64,000 nucleotides of DNA from Pseudoalteromonas caenipelagi (GCF_013140855.1 NZ_JABBPG010000002.1:620001-684000), one strand, 5' to 3'; shown: positions 45,950 through 56,075, counted from the first letter of the stretch. Made by a program: numbers and translations. The notes: a model not told the origin generated them from the letters alone.

Positions 45950-46921
45950 ATGGGATTGCTTGTAGACGGAATATGGCAGGATAAGTGGTATGACACCAGC
46001 AAAAGCGACGGTAAGTTTGAGCGAGAGGCGGCAAAGCTAAGAAATTGGGTCACTAAAGATGGCTCGGCAGGCCCAACTGGCGAAGCTGGTTTTAAAGCGC
46101 AATCGGGGCGTTACCACTTGTATGTTTCGCTTGCTTGCCCTTGGGCGCACCGCACTTTAATTTTCAGGGCGCTAAAAGGGTTAACTGAGCACATATCAGT
46201 GTCGATAGTTAGCCCTGATATGCTTAGTGACGGCTGGACATTCGACACCGCCAGCGGTAGTTCAGGAGATGAATTATACGCTCATGCGTTTATGCACCAG
46301 CTGTATACGCGCAACGATAGTAATTACTCAGGGCGAGTCACCGTACCTGTGCTTTGGGATAAGCAACAAAAAAGGATCGTTAGTAATGAGTCGAGTGAGA
46401 TTATTCGTATGTTTAACAGCGCTTTTGACGAGATAACTGGCAATCGTGATGATTACTACCCAAAGCAGCTGCAATCATCCATTGATGATATTAATGACTA
46501 TGTTTACAAAAACATTAATAACGGTGTATATCGTTGTGGCTTTGCCACAACTCAAGAGGCGTATGAGCAAGCATTCGATTCATTATTTGCTGCATTGGAT
46601 AAAATAGACGCTATTTTAGCTGACTCACGTTACCTCGTAGGAGAAAGCCCTACAGAGGCTGATTGGCGCTTGTTTACAACTTTGATCCGCTTTGATGCGG
46701 TATATTTTGGGCACTTTAAGTGCAATAGACAGCAAATTGAAGACTACCCCAATATCGCGAATTACTTACGAGATTTATACCAATGGCCCAACATCGCTGA
46801 TACTGTCGACTTTAAGCATATTAAAAGACACTATTACTACAGTCATACCATGATTAATCCAACACAAGTGGTGCCAAAAGGACCTGATATAAACTACTGG
46901 TCAAAGCACAACCGTCGTTAA
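45950..46921 (+). CDS. yqjG: Glutathionyl-hydroquinone reductase
   Basis: 323 aa omega/xi-class glutathione transferase that reduces glutathionyl-hydroquinones to free hydroquinones. The catalytic cysteine lies in SLACPWAHR near residue 63, preceded by the xi-class leader (FKAQSGRYHLYV) and followed by IVSPDMLSDGWTF. C-terminal helical domain includes TEADWRLFTTLIRFDAVYFGHFKCN. Shine-Dalgarno GGAGG lies 5 nt before ATG. Co-transcribed with the pirin gene. Confidence 0.93.
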   Translation: MGLLVDGIWQDKWYDTSKSDGKFEREAAKLRNWVTKDGSAGPTGEAGFKAQSGRYHLYVSLACPWAHRTLIFRALKGLTEHISVSIVSPDMLSDGWTFDTASGSSGDELYAHAFMHQLYTRNDSNYSGRVTVPVLWDKQQKRIVSNESSEIIRMFNSAFDEITGNRDDYYPKQLQSSIDDINDYVYKNINNGVYRCGFATTQEAYEQAFDSLFAALDKIDAILADSRYLVGESPTEADWRLFTTLIRFDAVYFGHFKCNRQQIEDYPNIANYLRDLYQWPNIADTVDFKHIKRHYYYSHTMINPTQVVPKGPDINYWSKHNRR

Positions 46922-46940
46922 TCATATCCTAATAGAGGCA

Positions 46941-46966
46941 GGCACAGCGTTACCAAATGCTGTGCC
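46941..46966 (+). terminator. Hairpin downstream of yqjG
   Basis: GGCACAGC and GCTGTGCC around a 10-nt loop, 20 bp after the stop. No T-run follows, so it may work with Rho or protect the mRNA end. Confidence 0.4.
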
Positions 46967-47057
46967 CTCGTATCTCGTGGTTTTTGCAAATATGAATCGC
47001 TCTACTAAAGTTATATCTAGTCAAAAGATGTAATACGTACTTACGGATAAAGTTTCG

Positions 47058-47954
47058 ATGCATGCGAATATCTTGGTTGTTGAAGACGATGATATAAACT
47101 TTTTAGTGATACATAAAATCCTTTCCTCAAACTATACCGTAGAGCGTTGTGTAAGCGGTGATGATTGCATTAAATTTTGTGAATCAAAGACGCCAGACGT
47201 TATTCTAATGGATGTAGAAATGCCTGGCTTGGATGGTTTAGAAACCTGCAAAGTGCTTAAAAATCGTGATGTAACCAAAGATATCCCGGTGATTTTTGTT
47301 ACTTCTCACCGAGAAGACCATGAACAAACTCTATGTTGGCAAGCAGGTGGTAGCGATTTTGTTATTAAGCCAGTTAACGCCTTAACTTTGTTACATAGGG
47401 TGGGTGCGCAAGTTAAATTGCAATACCAGTATAAAAAGTTAAAAAAAATGGTATTTGTTGATGGTCTTACGCAAGTATATAACCGCCACTACCTTACTTC
47501 AGAGCTTGTAAAGAGGTTGTCCTACGCTAAACGAAATGGTACTGCATTTTCACTGTTAATGGCAGATATTGATTGGTTTAAAAAATATAATGATTTTTAC
47601 GGGCACCTGACAGGGGACGAGTGTTTAAAGCAAGTAGCGCAAATTATTGAGACTAACCATTTGCGAGGTGAAGATGCGGTGGTTAGATATGGTGGTGAGG
47701 AGTTTGTATGTATTATGCCACAGGTTGATAAGTACGGCCTAGAAACGCTTACTAATAAACTAAAACAGCGCATAGAAGAAGCCTATATCAGTCATGAAGG
47801 GTCACCCTTTGGCAACATCACACTCAGTATTGGTGGCGTGTACAGCAATTCGGTGAGTAATGTAGATGATGAAAAATGGTTGCAGGCGGCTGATGAGCAA
47901 CTCTACTTATCTAAACAAAGTGGCCGTAATTGTATCACCATAAAGGAGCTATAG
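47058..47954 (+). CDS. Response regulator with GGDEF diguanylate cyclase
   Basis: 298 aa: receiver domain about 1-125 (E9 D10 D11, phosphoacceptor D52 in ILMDVEMP, lysine in FVIKPVN) joined to a GGDEF domain (about 130-298) with active-site GGEEF at 212-216 (RYGGEEF) and the nucleotide-binding DIDWFKKYNDFYGH segment. It would make c-di-GMP when phosphorylated. No DNA-binding region. Ends 1 bp before the hybrid kinase, which is presumably its partner. Confidence 0.95.
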   Translation: MHANILVVEDDDINFLVIHKILSSNYTVERCVSGDDCIKFCESKTPDVILMDVEMPGLDGLETCKVLKNRDVTKDIPVIFVTSHREDHEQTLCWQAGGSDFVIKPVNALTLLHRVGAQVKLQYQYKKLKKMVFVDGLTQVYNRHYLTSELVKRLSYAKRNGTAFSLLMADIDWFKKYNDFYGHLTGDECLKQVAQIIETNHLRGEDAVVRYGGEEFVCIMPQVDKYGLETLTNKLKQRIEEAYISHEGSPFGNITLSIGGVYSNSVSNVDDEKWLQAADEQLYLSKQSGRNCITIKEL

Positions 47955-47955
47955 T

Positions 47956-50900
47956 GTGGTAACAAAACAATCTGTTTTTCGTGTGATTAAGAGTGGCTCA
48001 TTGGGTGGGAGTTTAGCACTGTTAGCACTTACTATGATTATCGTGTTTGTTATATATGACTCCAATATTCAAAAACAAACTCAAAATAAAATTACTCTAC
48101 AATTGTCTGATGCCTTAGTGCAGCAAAAGGATATGTTTAAAAGTGAGGTGCAAACCTATAGAAATTACATCAACTTTTTAGTTGATACCCCACCCATTCA
48201 GGGGATCTCTAGAGCACAGCGCAATCAAGGTATCGACCCAAAAGATAACACCACTACTGAGCAGTGGAAAACACGCTTATCAATGATTTTTAGCTCTATG
48301 ATGTATACCTATACCGAAATCAATCAGCTACGGCTACTAGATGGTACAACGGGCGATGAGTTAGTCAGAGCAGACCGTTACGGTGGCTTGGTATCAATTC
48401 AGCCCCCTGCCAAATTACAAAACAAGGCACATCGAGATTACTTTTCACAAACAATAAAACTTAAAGAGCGGCGCATATACGCATCACAAATAGACTTGAA
48501 CAAAGAGCACGGAGAAATTGTTTACCCCCTAGAGCCAACTCTGCGTGTTGCCACTCCAATATATAATGAAAGCAATGAGTTATTTGCAGTGTTGGTGATT
48601 AATTTGGACGCGCAAATATTACTCGATAAGCTCAAAAGCGCATTGCCACAGGGCGTTTTATCAAATATTTTAACGCCTGATGGTCATTTTATTTATCACC
48701 CCAATGAAAACTTACGTTTTAGTAAAGATCTTAACGCTGATATGACATGGCAATCGTATTTTAAGCAAAAACCATGGTTAATAGATGGTGTGCTCGTTGC
48801 AAGTTCAGAGAATATGCAATATCTGGCCATGAAAGCTGACTTGTTTGTGTCTTCTAACTCAGATTTGGGCAAGGTTGAAGGTGTTAGTTTAATTCCTTAT
48901 GCACAGTATGAAGAAGCGTTATTTGATAAGCGATTGAACGCATATTCGTTAATTTTGGTAATCGTGATCTTATTTATGTTGGGAGTATTGGCACTGTGGG
49001 CTTACTACAGAAATAGCCAGCAGTTGCTTGAAGCCAGATCTGAGTTGGCAGATATTATTAACGGTGCATCTGATGGCATTATTGGATTTAATAACGAACT
49101 TGAAATAACTAGCCACAATATTGCTGCTGAGCAGTTTTTTACCGAGTTACAAGGCGTTTCAAGAGGTCCGTACAAGCTGCTAAGTCGTTATATACCGAAT
49201 GATTATTTTCATTCTACGCTATATAGTATCTCTCATAAGCTCCCCCCTGAGCCGTTGGAAATTAATGTTGAGCTTGATGCAAAGCTGCGTGATTTACACT
49301 TAACGGCATCACCCATCCGTTCAGTTGAAGAAAAGTTACTGGGATTTGCACTGTTTGTGACCGATACCACAGAGCAAAACAAAGCCAAAGCAGAAATTGT
49401 TAAAATGAACGAATCTTTAGAAGCGCAAGTTGAACAAAGAACCTTAGAGTTAGCATTGGCTAAACACCGCGCAGAAGAATCTTCTGAAGTGAAAAGTGCT
49501 TTTATTTCAAATATTAGCCATGAGATGCGCACACCATTGAATGGTATTTTAGGTACTCTTGAGTTAGTCCGAAGAGATATTGTAAGTCAACAGCAATCTA
49601 ATTATCTAGAGATGATGGGGACCAGTGCCAAAACCTTGTTAAGCTTAATCAATGACGTGCTCGATTTATCTAAAATTGAGGCGGGCAAGCTAGAAATTGA
49701 TTCACAGCCTTTCAATCCAATTCAATTAATTGAGCATGTTGCCAGTTCGGTTGGAATTAAAGCTCAGCAGAAGCATCTTCAATACTTTCTTGATTTAACT
49801 GACGTTAGGTATTTAAGTCTGACAGGGGACGCTGGGAGGTTAAAGCAAATACTGTATAACCTAATTAGTAACGCGATTAAGTTTACAGTAAAAGGTGGAG
49901 TCTATATCAATGCCAATACCACAGAAGAGGAAGAGCAGGTTTGGTTAGAGGTATCAATTAAGGATACTGGCACAGGTATAGCGAAAGAAAACTATGATAG
50001 ATTGTTTGAAGCCTTTAGCCAAGAAACACAAAACGTATCAAGCGAGTATGGTGGAACAGGCTTAGGTTTGTCGATATGCAAGCAATTGTGCGAGCTTATG
50101 GGTGGAAAAATAGACTTTAAGTCAACAAAAGGTAAAGGCAGCACATTTGTTTTTTCTATTCCATATCAGCGCAGTGATGCCAAGCCGCTTTATTTGCGCC
50201 CTATTTTAAATGGTAAAAAAATCTTCTTGGCTACAAAAACAGAGCAAGAAGAAAAGTACTGGAAAAAAGTACTGAGTTTATTTGGTGCGCTTATTTGCGA
50301 TTTGAATCATGCTGATTTTTGGTTGGTTGACTTTGGCAGTGAGCTTGGGCAAAACTTGTCAACAGCATCAAACTTGGACAAAAAAGCATGTTTTATTTTT
50401 GACCCCATATCTGACCCTACCCCACCCAAATATGCGTTAGCGACTATAAGTAAGCCTGTAGCCTATGTAGATGTGCTTGCTGCTTTCAACAAACCTGATA
50501 CTTTGGCACTTTTCGATCTTAAAGGTAGCATGATTAAAAGCAAAGATTTTGCTAGTAAATTTTCTGCACTTAAAGGCCAGACGGTTATTGTCGTCGATGA
50601 CAACCAAATTAACTTGGAAGTGGCTAAAGGTGTATTAAACGGGCAGAATATAAACTCTTTGTTAGTACATTCTGGGCAAGAGTTACTGGAAAAATTAAAT
50701 TACCTTGCCGTAGAACGAAATGAAGTGTTGGCTATTTTAATGGATTGCAATATGCCGATTATGGACGGCTATACAACAACAGAAGCTATACGAGCTGGAA
50801 AAGGAGGGGAACTATATAGGTCGGTGCCGATTGTCGCTTTGACTGCCAGTGCTATGGATGGAACTGAAGAGCGTTGTAAGTCTGCAGGCATGAATGATTA

Positions 50901-51402
50901 TGTTACTAAACCAATTGATGCCCAGAAACTATTTGGTATTTTGATTAAGTATGCAGCTAGGGTAACCGAATCGGATAAAGATGAGAGCGAGTCGGTACAA
51001 GCTGCTAAAGACCCTGCGAGTGAGCTCATAGACGATGAAATGGATATTAACATACCTTCGTTAGATCGAGAGGCTGCGTTGGCGCGCTTAATGAATGATG
51101 AGAGTTTATACACTAAGATTTGTGAGCTTTTTAAAGAAAGTGCAAATGCCCGTTTTATAGAAATGACCGATGCGATAGAGCAAGTTGACAATGAAAAAAT
51201 AAAACAAGCGGCGCACGCACTTAAAGGACAAGCTGGAGATGTTGGCGCCAAGCGCTTGCACTATTTAACGAACAAACTTGAAATTGCAGCTAAGGATAAA
51301 GATCAAAGTAACACTCATCGGATGATATACACGGATATTCAAATTGAATTACAACAGGTATATAGCGAAATAGATTCTCAGGTCTTAAATGCGGCTAGCT
51401 AA
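47956..51402 (+). CDS. Hybrid sensor kinase with REC and Hpt domains
   Basis: 1148 aa starting at GTG (AGGAG 9 nt upstream). Transmembrane helices about 18-36 and 325-347 enclose a large dCache-like extracellular sensor (IYASQIDLNKEHGEIVYPLEPTLRVATPIY). Then a PAS-like region (about 365-480), a short coiled coil, HisKA with H522 (SNISHEMRTPLNGIL), HATPase (NLISNAIKF, IKDTGTGI, GGTGLGLSI), a degenerate receiver-like linker, a true REC with D930 (LMDCNMP) and a C-terminal Hpt with H1087 (AAHALKGQAGDVG). A full His-Asp-His relay that could pass phosphate from H1087 to the response regulator-cyclase encoded immediately upstream. Confidence 0.93.
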   Translation: MVTKQSVFRVIKSGSLGGSLALLALTMIIVFVIYDSNIQKQTQNKITLQLSDALVQQKDMFKSEVQTYRNYINFLVDTPPIQGISRAQRNQGIDPKDNTTTEQWKTRLSMIFSSMMYTYTEINQLRLLDGTTGDELVRADRYGGLVSIQPPAKLQNKAHRDYFSQTIKLKERRIYASQIDLNKEHGEIVYPLEPTLRVATPIYNESNELFAVLVINLDAQILLDKLKSALPQGVLSNILTPDGHFIYHPNENLRFSKDLNADMTWQSYFKQKPWLIDGVLVASSENMQYLAMKADLFVSSNSDLGKVEGVSLIPYAQYEEALFDKRLNAYSLILVIVILFMLGVLALWAYYRNSQQLLEARSELADIINGASDGIIGFNNELEITSHNIAAEQFFTELQGVSRGPYKLLSRYIPNDYFHSTLYSISHKLPPEPLEINVELDAKLRDLHLTASPIRSVEEKLLGFALFVTDTTEQNKAKAEIVKMNESLEAQVEQRTLELALAKHRAEESSEVKSAFISNISHEMRTPLNGILGTLELVRRDIVSQQQSNYLEMMGTSAKTLLSLINDVLDLSKIEAGKLEIDSQPFNPIQLIEHVASSVGIKAQQKHLQYFLDLTDVRYLSLTGDAGRLKQILYNLISNAIKFTVKGGVYINANTTEEEEQVWLEVSIKDTGTGIAKENYDRLFEAFSQETQNVSSEYGGTGLGLSICKQLCELMGGKIDFKSTKGKGSTFVFSIPYQRSDAKPLYLRPILNGKKIFLATKTEQEEKYWKKVLSLFGALICDLNHADFWLVDFGSELGQNLSTASNLDKKACFIFDPISDPTPPKYALATISKPVAYVDVLAAFNKPDTLALFDLKGSMIKSKDFASKFSALKGQTVIVVDDNQINLEVAKGVLNGQNINSLLVHSGQELLEKLNYLAVERNEVLAILMDCNMPIMDGYTTTEAIRAGKGGELYRSVPIVALTASAMDGTEERCKSAGMNDYVTKPIDAQKLFGILIKYAARVTESDKDESESVQAAKDPASELIDDEMDINIPSLDREAALARLMNDESLYTKICELFKESANARFIEMTDAIEQVDNEKIKQAAHALKGQAGDVGAKRLHYLTNKLEIAAKDKDQSNTHRMIYTDIQIELQQVYSEIDSQVLNAAS

Positions 51403-51467
51403 TACTTATTTGGTCCTGTTAGCGGGTATTTGGAAGTTGTGCCCGCCTTTATTAGATAATAAGGGGA

Positions 51468-52040
51468 TCAGTCACACCATGTATACTCCATATCTAGAGC
51501 AGTTTGCCGAGCGACTTTATCACCAAACCTTTTTCTTACTAGCGCTAAGCACATATCAATACCGGCTGATATACCGGCCGAGCTAGTAAAATTTTGATCC
51601 ATGATGTAGCGCTTATTCTCGATGACACTCAGTTGAGGATACTTAGTTTTTAATTCTTCTATTTCTTGTCGATGTGTGGTGACCTTCTTTCCATCAATAA
51701 GCCCAGCTTCAGCGTACATAAATACACCGGTACTCACAGATGCACAAGCGCGGGTATGTTGAGCAGTCTCTGCAAGCCAATGGAGAACAGTTGGGTTTTT
51801 CATTATTCCTTGATGCTTTCCGCCTGCAACGATCAGCAAATCAAAATGCGGGTTTGAATAGATGCTGTAATGGGGGTTTACACTCATACCTCCTCGCGCT
51901 CTTACCGGTGCTTGCGTAGGTGCGACTAAACTGACGCCGAGGTGTTCATTGATATGTTTGTTGGCTGAAGAAAAAACTTCATAGGGGCCACAAAAATCGA
52001 GGATTTCAACGCCGTCATAGATGAAAATTCCAACTTCCAT
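51468..52040 (-). CDS. DJ-1/PfpI-family protein lacking the usual cysteine
   Basis: 190 aa from the ATG at 52040 (GGAGA 4 nt upstream). DJ-1/PfpI/AraC-N fold: MEVGIFIYDGVEILDFCGPYEVFS at the start, then FDLLIVAGG, then the nucleophile-elbow segment ASVSTGVFMYAEAGLIDGKKVTTH. In relatives such as isonitrile hydratase the corresponding motif reads VCTG; here Ser103 replaces the nucleophile cysteine (codon AGT). C99 lies close by but outside the elbow. Either inactive or mechanistically different. Single gene. Confidence 0.85.
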   Translation of the reverse strand: MEVGIFIYDGVEILDFCGPYEVFSSANKHINEHLGVSLVAPTQAPVRARGGMSVNPHYSIYSNPHFDLLIVAGGKHQGIMKNPTVLHWLAETAQHTRACASVSTGVFMYAEAGLIDGKKVTTHRQEIEELKTKYPQLSVIENKRYIMDQNFTSSAGISAGIDMCLALVRKRFGDKVARQTALDMEYTWCD

Positions 52041-52303
52041 AAGGTCTCCACTAATTACAATAGAACCCAAGCTAACAGTGTAGTTATAGAGCTCAAAAAA
52101 TGATAACCCATTTTTACGTTCACCGCAGTAATTGTATTTTTACCGCGTAAATGTTGCAGTTTTTTGTTCCCCATTTAGACTGGAGTGGTTTAAATATCAA
52201 ATTGACCTCAGGTTTGAACAAGAGTTTTGGAATAGGAAATACCTATAAACTGAGCAATCCAATGAGGTTAATTAACAAAATAAAAAAATACAAAGAGTAT
52301 ATT

Positions 52304-54457
52304 ATGATTAAACCAACAATAACGGTTTTGAGTGCAGCGATTGTGTTTGCGCTAGCTGGGTGTAGTGCTACATCGACCCAAGAACAAGTTGTCGCTGCAC
52401 AGGTTGTACAAAGTAATCCGCTGCTACAAGAGTTTAAAGGGCCGTATCAAGGCGTTCCTCAATTTGACAAGATGAATCTTGCTGACTTAAAACCGGCCTT
52501 AGAGGCAGGTATGGCCGAACAACTTGCTGAGGTTGAGGCCATTGCTAATAACCCTGAAGCCCCAACATTTAAAAATACCATTGTTGCTCTTGAAAGCGCC
52601 GGGCAAACGCTAGACCGAATCTATGCATATTATGGTATTTGGAGAGCTAACAAGTCGAGTCCTGAGCTACGAGAAATTAGTAGTGAGATGGCGCCCAAAT
52701 TGTCTTCTTTTTATTCTAAAATCAACCAGAATGGTAAGTTATTCGAGCGTATCAAGACAGTTTACGAAAGCGAGGAGCTAAAAAGCCTTACCCCTGAAGA
52801 ACAGCGTATTACTTGGATGACGTACAATAGCTTCGCCCGTAATGGTGCTACGTTAACAGGTGAAGCCAAAGAGCGTTATGCGCAAATTAACCAGGAACTT
52901 GCCTCTTTATACACTAAGTTTTCTGCCAATGTGTTAGCGGATGAAGAAAACTATGTCGTTTATCTATCAAAGGATCAGCTATCTGGTCTTCCTTCGTCAT
53001 TTGTTGATGCAGCGGCTGCAGCTGCAAAAGAGCGTGGCAAAGAGGGCATGTATGCAATTACAAATTCTCGCTCTTCTATGGATCCGTTTTTAACCTACTC
53101 GACAGAGCGAGCCTTAAGAGAACAGGTTTGGAAAAATTACTACAACAGAGGTGGTAATGGTGATGAGTATGATAACAACGCGATTATCAAAGATATTCTC
53201 ACCTTACGTCATGAGCGTGTTAATTTACTCGGTTATGACAACTACGCACAATGGCAACTAGAATCTCGCATGGCTAAAACGCCTGAAAATGCGATGGAAT
53301 TGATGAATAAGGTATGGCCAGCTGCAATTGCTCGAGTAAAAGAAGAAGTTGCTGATATGCAAGCTATTGCAGATAAGGAAGGCGCTGGTATTACAATTGA
53401 GCCGTGGGATTATCGCTTTTATGCGGAAAAAGTGCGTAAGGACAAGTATGACTTGGACTCTAACGAGGTAAAGCAATATCTACAGCTAGATAAGCTTAGA
53501 GAGGCGATGTTCTATGTAGCCGGCAGGTTGTTCAATTTTGAGTTTTCTGAAGTCCCAGCTGGTAAAGTTCCTGTGTTTCATCCCGATGTGCGCGTTTGGG
53601 AAGTAAAAGATAAGACAACTGGTAAACATATCGGTTTGTGGTACCTAGATCCTTTTGCTCGTAAGGGCAAGCGTTCAGGCGCTTGGGCAACGACTTATAG
53701 AAGTTATACCACATTTGACGGACCAAAAAATGTGCTTAGTTCAAACAACTCTAATTTTGTAAAAGGTGCTGAAGGTAAACCAACACTGATTTCTTGGTCG
53801 GATGCTGAAACGTATTTCCACGAATTTGGTCATGCATTGCATTTCTTATCTGCTGATGTGGTTTACCCTAGCTCTCATAACGGGGTTCGTGATTATACTG
53901 AGTTTCAGTCGCAGCTTTTAGAGCGCTGGTTAACTACGGACGAAGTTATTAATAACTTCCTTGTGCATCAGGAAACCGGTGCGCCGATGCCAAAGGAGCT
54001 GATAGCAAAAATTAAAAAGTCAGCAACATTCAATCAAGGTTTTGCGACTACAGAGTATCTAGCATCTGCAATAATGGATCTGCTTTATCATAGTACTGAC
54101 CCTGCACTTATTGAGCCTGCAAAATTTGAAAAAGAGCAATTAGATAAGTTAGGCATGCCAAAAGAACTTGTGATGCGTCACCGCAGTACGCATTTTGGTC
54201 ATGTGTTCTCGTCAGAAGGTTATGCAGCAAGCTATTATGGATATTTATGGGCAGAAGTATTGACTTCAGATGCTGCAGAGGCATTTGCAAGTGCTCCTGG
54301 TGGTTTTTATGATAAGCAAGTGTCTGATCGTTTGGTGAAGTATCTATTTTCTGTAAGAAATGCTATGGACCCAGCGCAGGCTTACCGTTTATTTAGAGGA
54401 AGGGATGCCGATGTAAGTGCATTGATGCGCGACAGAGGGTTTCCTGTTACTAAATAA
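52304..54457 (+). CDS. dcp: M3-family dipeptidyl carboxypeptidase lipoprotein
   Basis: 717 aa from the ATG at 52304, chosen for its lipoprotein signal (lipobox LAGC/S). Thimet/Dcp-type zinc peptidase: HEFGH at 506-510 (TYFHEFGHALHFL) with the third ligand glutamate in RDYTEFQSQLLERW. The helical N-terminal part and substrate-region tyrosine segment RHRSTHFGHVFSSEGYAASYYGYLWAE fit peptidyl-dipeptidase Dcp. It removes C-terminal dipeptides, here probably in the periplasm. Single gene with its own terminator. Confidence 0.92.
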   Translation: MIKPTITVLSAAIVFALAGCSATSTQEQVVAAQVVQSNPLLQEFKGPYQGVPQFDKMNLADLKPALEAGMAEQLAEVEAIANNPEAPTFKNTIVALESAGQTLDRIYAYYGIWRANKSSPELREISSEMAPKLSSFYSKINQNGKLFERIKTVYESEELKSLTPEEQRITWMTYNSFARNGATLTGEAKERYAQINQELASLYTKFSANVLADEENYVVYLSKDQLSGLPSSFVDAAAAAAKERGKEGMYAITNSRSSMDPFLTYSTERALREQVWKNYYNRGGNGDEYDNNAIIKDILTLRHERVNLLGYDNYAQWQLESRMAKTPENAMELMNKVWPAAIARVKEEVADMQAIADKEGAGITIEPWDYRFYAEKVRKDKYDLDSNEVKQYLQLDKLREAMFYVAGRLFNFEFSEVPAGKVPVFHPDVRVWEVKDKTTGKHIGLWYLDPFARKGKRSGAWATTYRSYTTFDGPKNVLSSNNSNFVKGAEGKPTLISWSDAETYFHEFGHALHFLSADVVYPSSHNGVRDYTEFQSQLLERWLTTDEVINNFLVHQETGAPMPKELIAKIKKSATFNQGFATTEYLASAIMDLLYHSTDPALIEPAKFEKEQLDKLGMPKELVMRHRSTHFGHVFSSEGYAASYYGYLWAEVLTSDAAEAFASAPGGFYDKQVSDRLVKYLFSVRNAMDPAQAYRLFRGRDADVSALMRDRGFPVTK

Positions 54458-54468
54458 CGAGACTGATT

Positions 54469-54495
54469 AGAGGGCTTGGTTGGCCCTCTTTTTTT
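54469..54495 (+). terminator. Intrinsic terminator of M3 peptidase gene
   Basis: AGAGGGC-TTGGTTG-GCCCTCT followed by TTTTTT, 12 bp after the stop. Confidence 0.88.
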
Positions 54496-54995
54496 GCTTA
54501 AATTTGTATGAACTGTGAATAGAACATTACTATCTTTGATGTTTATGAATTGGTCTTGAACGTCCATCTTGGATGAGTGAGACATAACGATGTAAAGGGG
54601 GAGGCTGCGAAAATATAAAGCTAATAAAGCACCAAGATATGAATGAAAAACTTGTAAAGGGGGTTTACGAGTTCCTATCATGGTTCACTATTTTCAATTT
54701 GAATCGCAATGGTTAAGCCTATTTCAGAGGAAGTATTGCAAAAAAGTGAGTTATTTTTAATCTGGTCAGATGAGTTTGCATTTTATTGAATTAAATAGAA
54801 TAATTGCGCTTTCTTAGTTTTTTTGTATGGTTTTTCTTTTTTATTCTAGTTACTTTGTTTGAGTTTTCCTGTTCTGTTTGTTATAAATACTCATACTTTA
54901 TTAAGGTAAAGTTTAGTTAGTCGCTAATAGCGTTAAAGTTTCATTCAAGGATGTGGTGCTTATTGTTAGCTTATTTTTTATTTTAGGAGCGCATC
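54496..54995. other. Gene-free region with GGGGG motifs
   Basis: 500 bp between the M3 peptidase terminator and the small membrane protein. It contains TGTAAAGGGGG at 54591-54601 and the near-palindrome CTTGTAAAGGGGGTTTACGAG in 54651-54671, which match the motif at 12596-12614. Shine-Dalgarno and promoter of the small gene lie at the right end. Nothing else recognised. Confidence 0.5.
54651..54671. repeat. TGTAAAGGGGGTTTACA-type palindrome
   Basis: TTGTAAAGGGGGTTTACGA: same arms and G5 centre as at 12596-12614 with one arm mismatch; a half copy lies 60 bp to the left (54591-54601). Confidence 0.55.
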
Positions 54996-55181
54996 ATGTC
55001 ATTATTTCGTACCTATAATGTAGATTCTGAGCAGCAATTAACTCTGCCAATAACGTTTGCAATTACATTACTTTTGTTAGCATTAACCCTATTTACTTTT
55101 CCTAGCCAAGCAGATCACGCTAATCAGTCTGTTGCACAAGAAACACAATGCACACAAAACCCGTGTGAGGACGTATCTTAG
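54996..55181 (+). CDS. Small single-span membrane protein
   Basis: 61 aa with a good Shine-Dalgarno (AGGAG 8 nt before ATG). One hydrophobic helix (about 18-38, PITFAITLLLLALTLFTFP), then a short tail with two cysteines (TQCTQNPCEDVS). No homologue recognised. Likely expressed because start signals are good and it stands alone between two genes. Could be a membrane microprotein; the function is unknown. Confidence 0.55.
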   Translation: MSLFRTYNVDSEQQLTLPITFAITLLLLALTLFTFPSQADHANQSVAQETQCTQNPCEDVS

Positions 55182-55385
55182 CGTACCCTTAATCTTGCAA
55201 TTGTAATATCTAAACAACCCCTGATATTGTACCTAATATAACTTGCCTGTGTTGTTATCTACCAGATTGTTTAATTAAAACGAGTCGAATTATTGTGAAT
55301 TTGGGATAAATAAGCTTGTTCATTTGTCCTAACTCGGTATAGTTTGTTTTTCGTAAAAAATACGCAAAACTACTGAGAATTATTT

Positions 55386-55847
55386 ATGCAATTAGTCGAT
55401 TTAAATCCTGAAGACCCAAGTGTTATTGAAGTATTTTCTGAAATCGACCGTCTAATGAATACTTTGTACCCGATTGCGAGCGACCAATCTCTTAGTCTCG
55501 AGGAACTACGTCAGCCAAATGTACATGCTGTAGGATTGAAAAATGAAGATGGAATTGTGGCGTGTGGAGCGATTGTAAAGCAGTTTGATAAATCCTTATA
55601 TGGTGAAATTAAACGTTTATATGTACGCCCAAGTTATCGTGGAAAAGGCCTTTCAAGACGTATTATGCAGATACTTCTTCATTATGCTGGAGAGGCGCAA
55701 ATTCCTTTGATCCGCCTAGAGACTGGTAGCAAACAAAGTGAAGCAATTCATTTATATGAAAACTTAGGTTTTAAACGTCGTGAATGTTTCGGTTTTTATA
55801 GAGACAACCCACTGAGTGTATTTATGGAATTGTCTTTAAATGAGTAG
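55386..55847 (+). CDS. GNAT-family N-acetyltransferase
   Basis: 153 aa single GNAT domain: strand 4 GEIKRLYVRPSYRGKGLSRRIMQILLHYA with the RGKGLS acetyl-CoA pyrophosphate loop, and C-terminal LETGSKQSEAIHLYENLGFKRRECFGFY. Intact, unlike the broken GNAT gene at 18.7 kb. The substrate is not visible; the pattern resembles small PhnO/YhhY-type acetyltransferases. Monocistronic. Confidence 0.88.
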   Translation: MQLVDLNPEDPSVIEVFSEIDRLMNTLYPIASDQSLSLEELRQPNVHAVGLKNEDGIVACGAIVKQFDKSLYGEIKRLYVRPSYRGKGLSRRIMQILLHYAGEAQIPLIRLETGSKQSEAIHLYENLGFKRRECFGFYRDNPLSVFMELSLNE

Positions 55848-56075
55848 TGATTAACATCAGCTTCGGTTAAGCGGATTTACTCATTTCCACTCTCTGGTTG
55901 CCTTTATTTGTAATCGTCTGCTATTAAAAGTGAGAGCGCCTTGAAGTTGAATAAAATTCCCTTTTTGGATTGCAAGTTATGTTAGTTCACAAGCATTTCC
56001 TATTTAAAAACGCTTATCTAAACTTAAAGTAACTTGGTATAAGCGGCTCCCATAAATGCTTTTAAAAGCTAGGCA

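Noticed and set aside
51389..51586. Plus-strand 65-codon frame at the end of the hybrid kinase gene
   Set aside because: Overlaps the convergent DJ-1/PfpI gene; looks like a shadow frame.
51583..51600. Iteron-like CTAGTAAAATTTTGATCC
   Set aside because: Lies inside the DJ-1/PfpI coding sequence, isolated, with changes at both ends; likely chance similarity.
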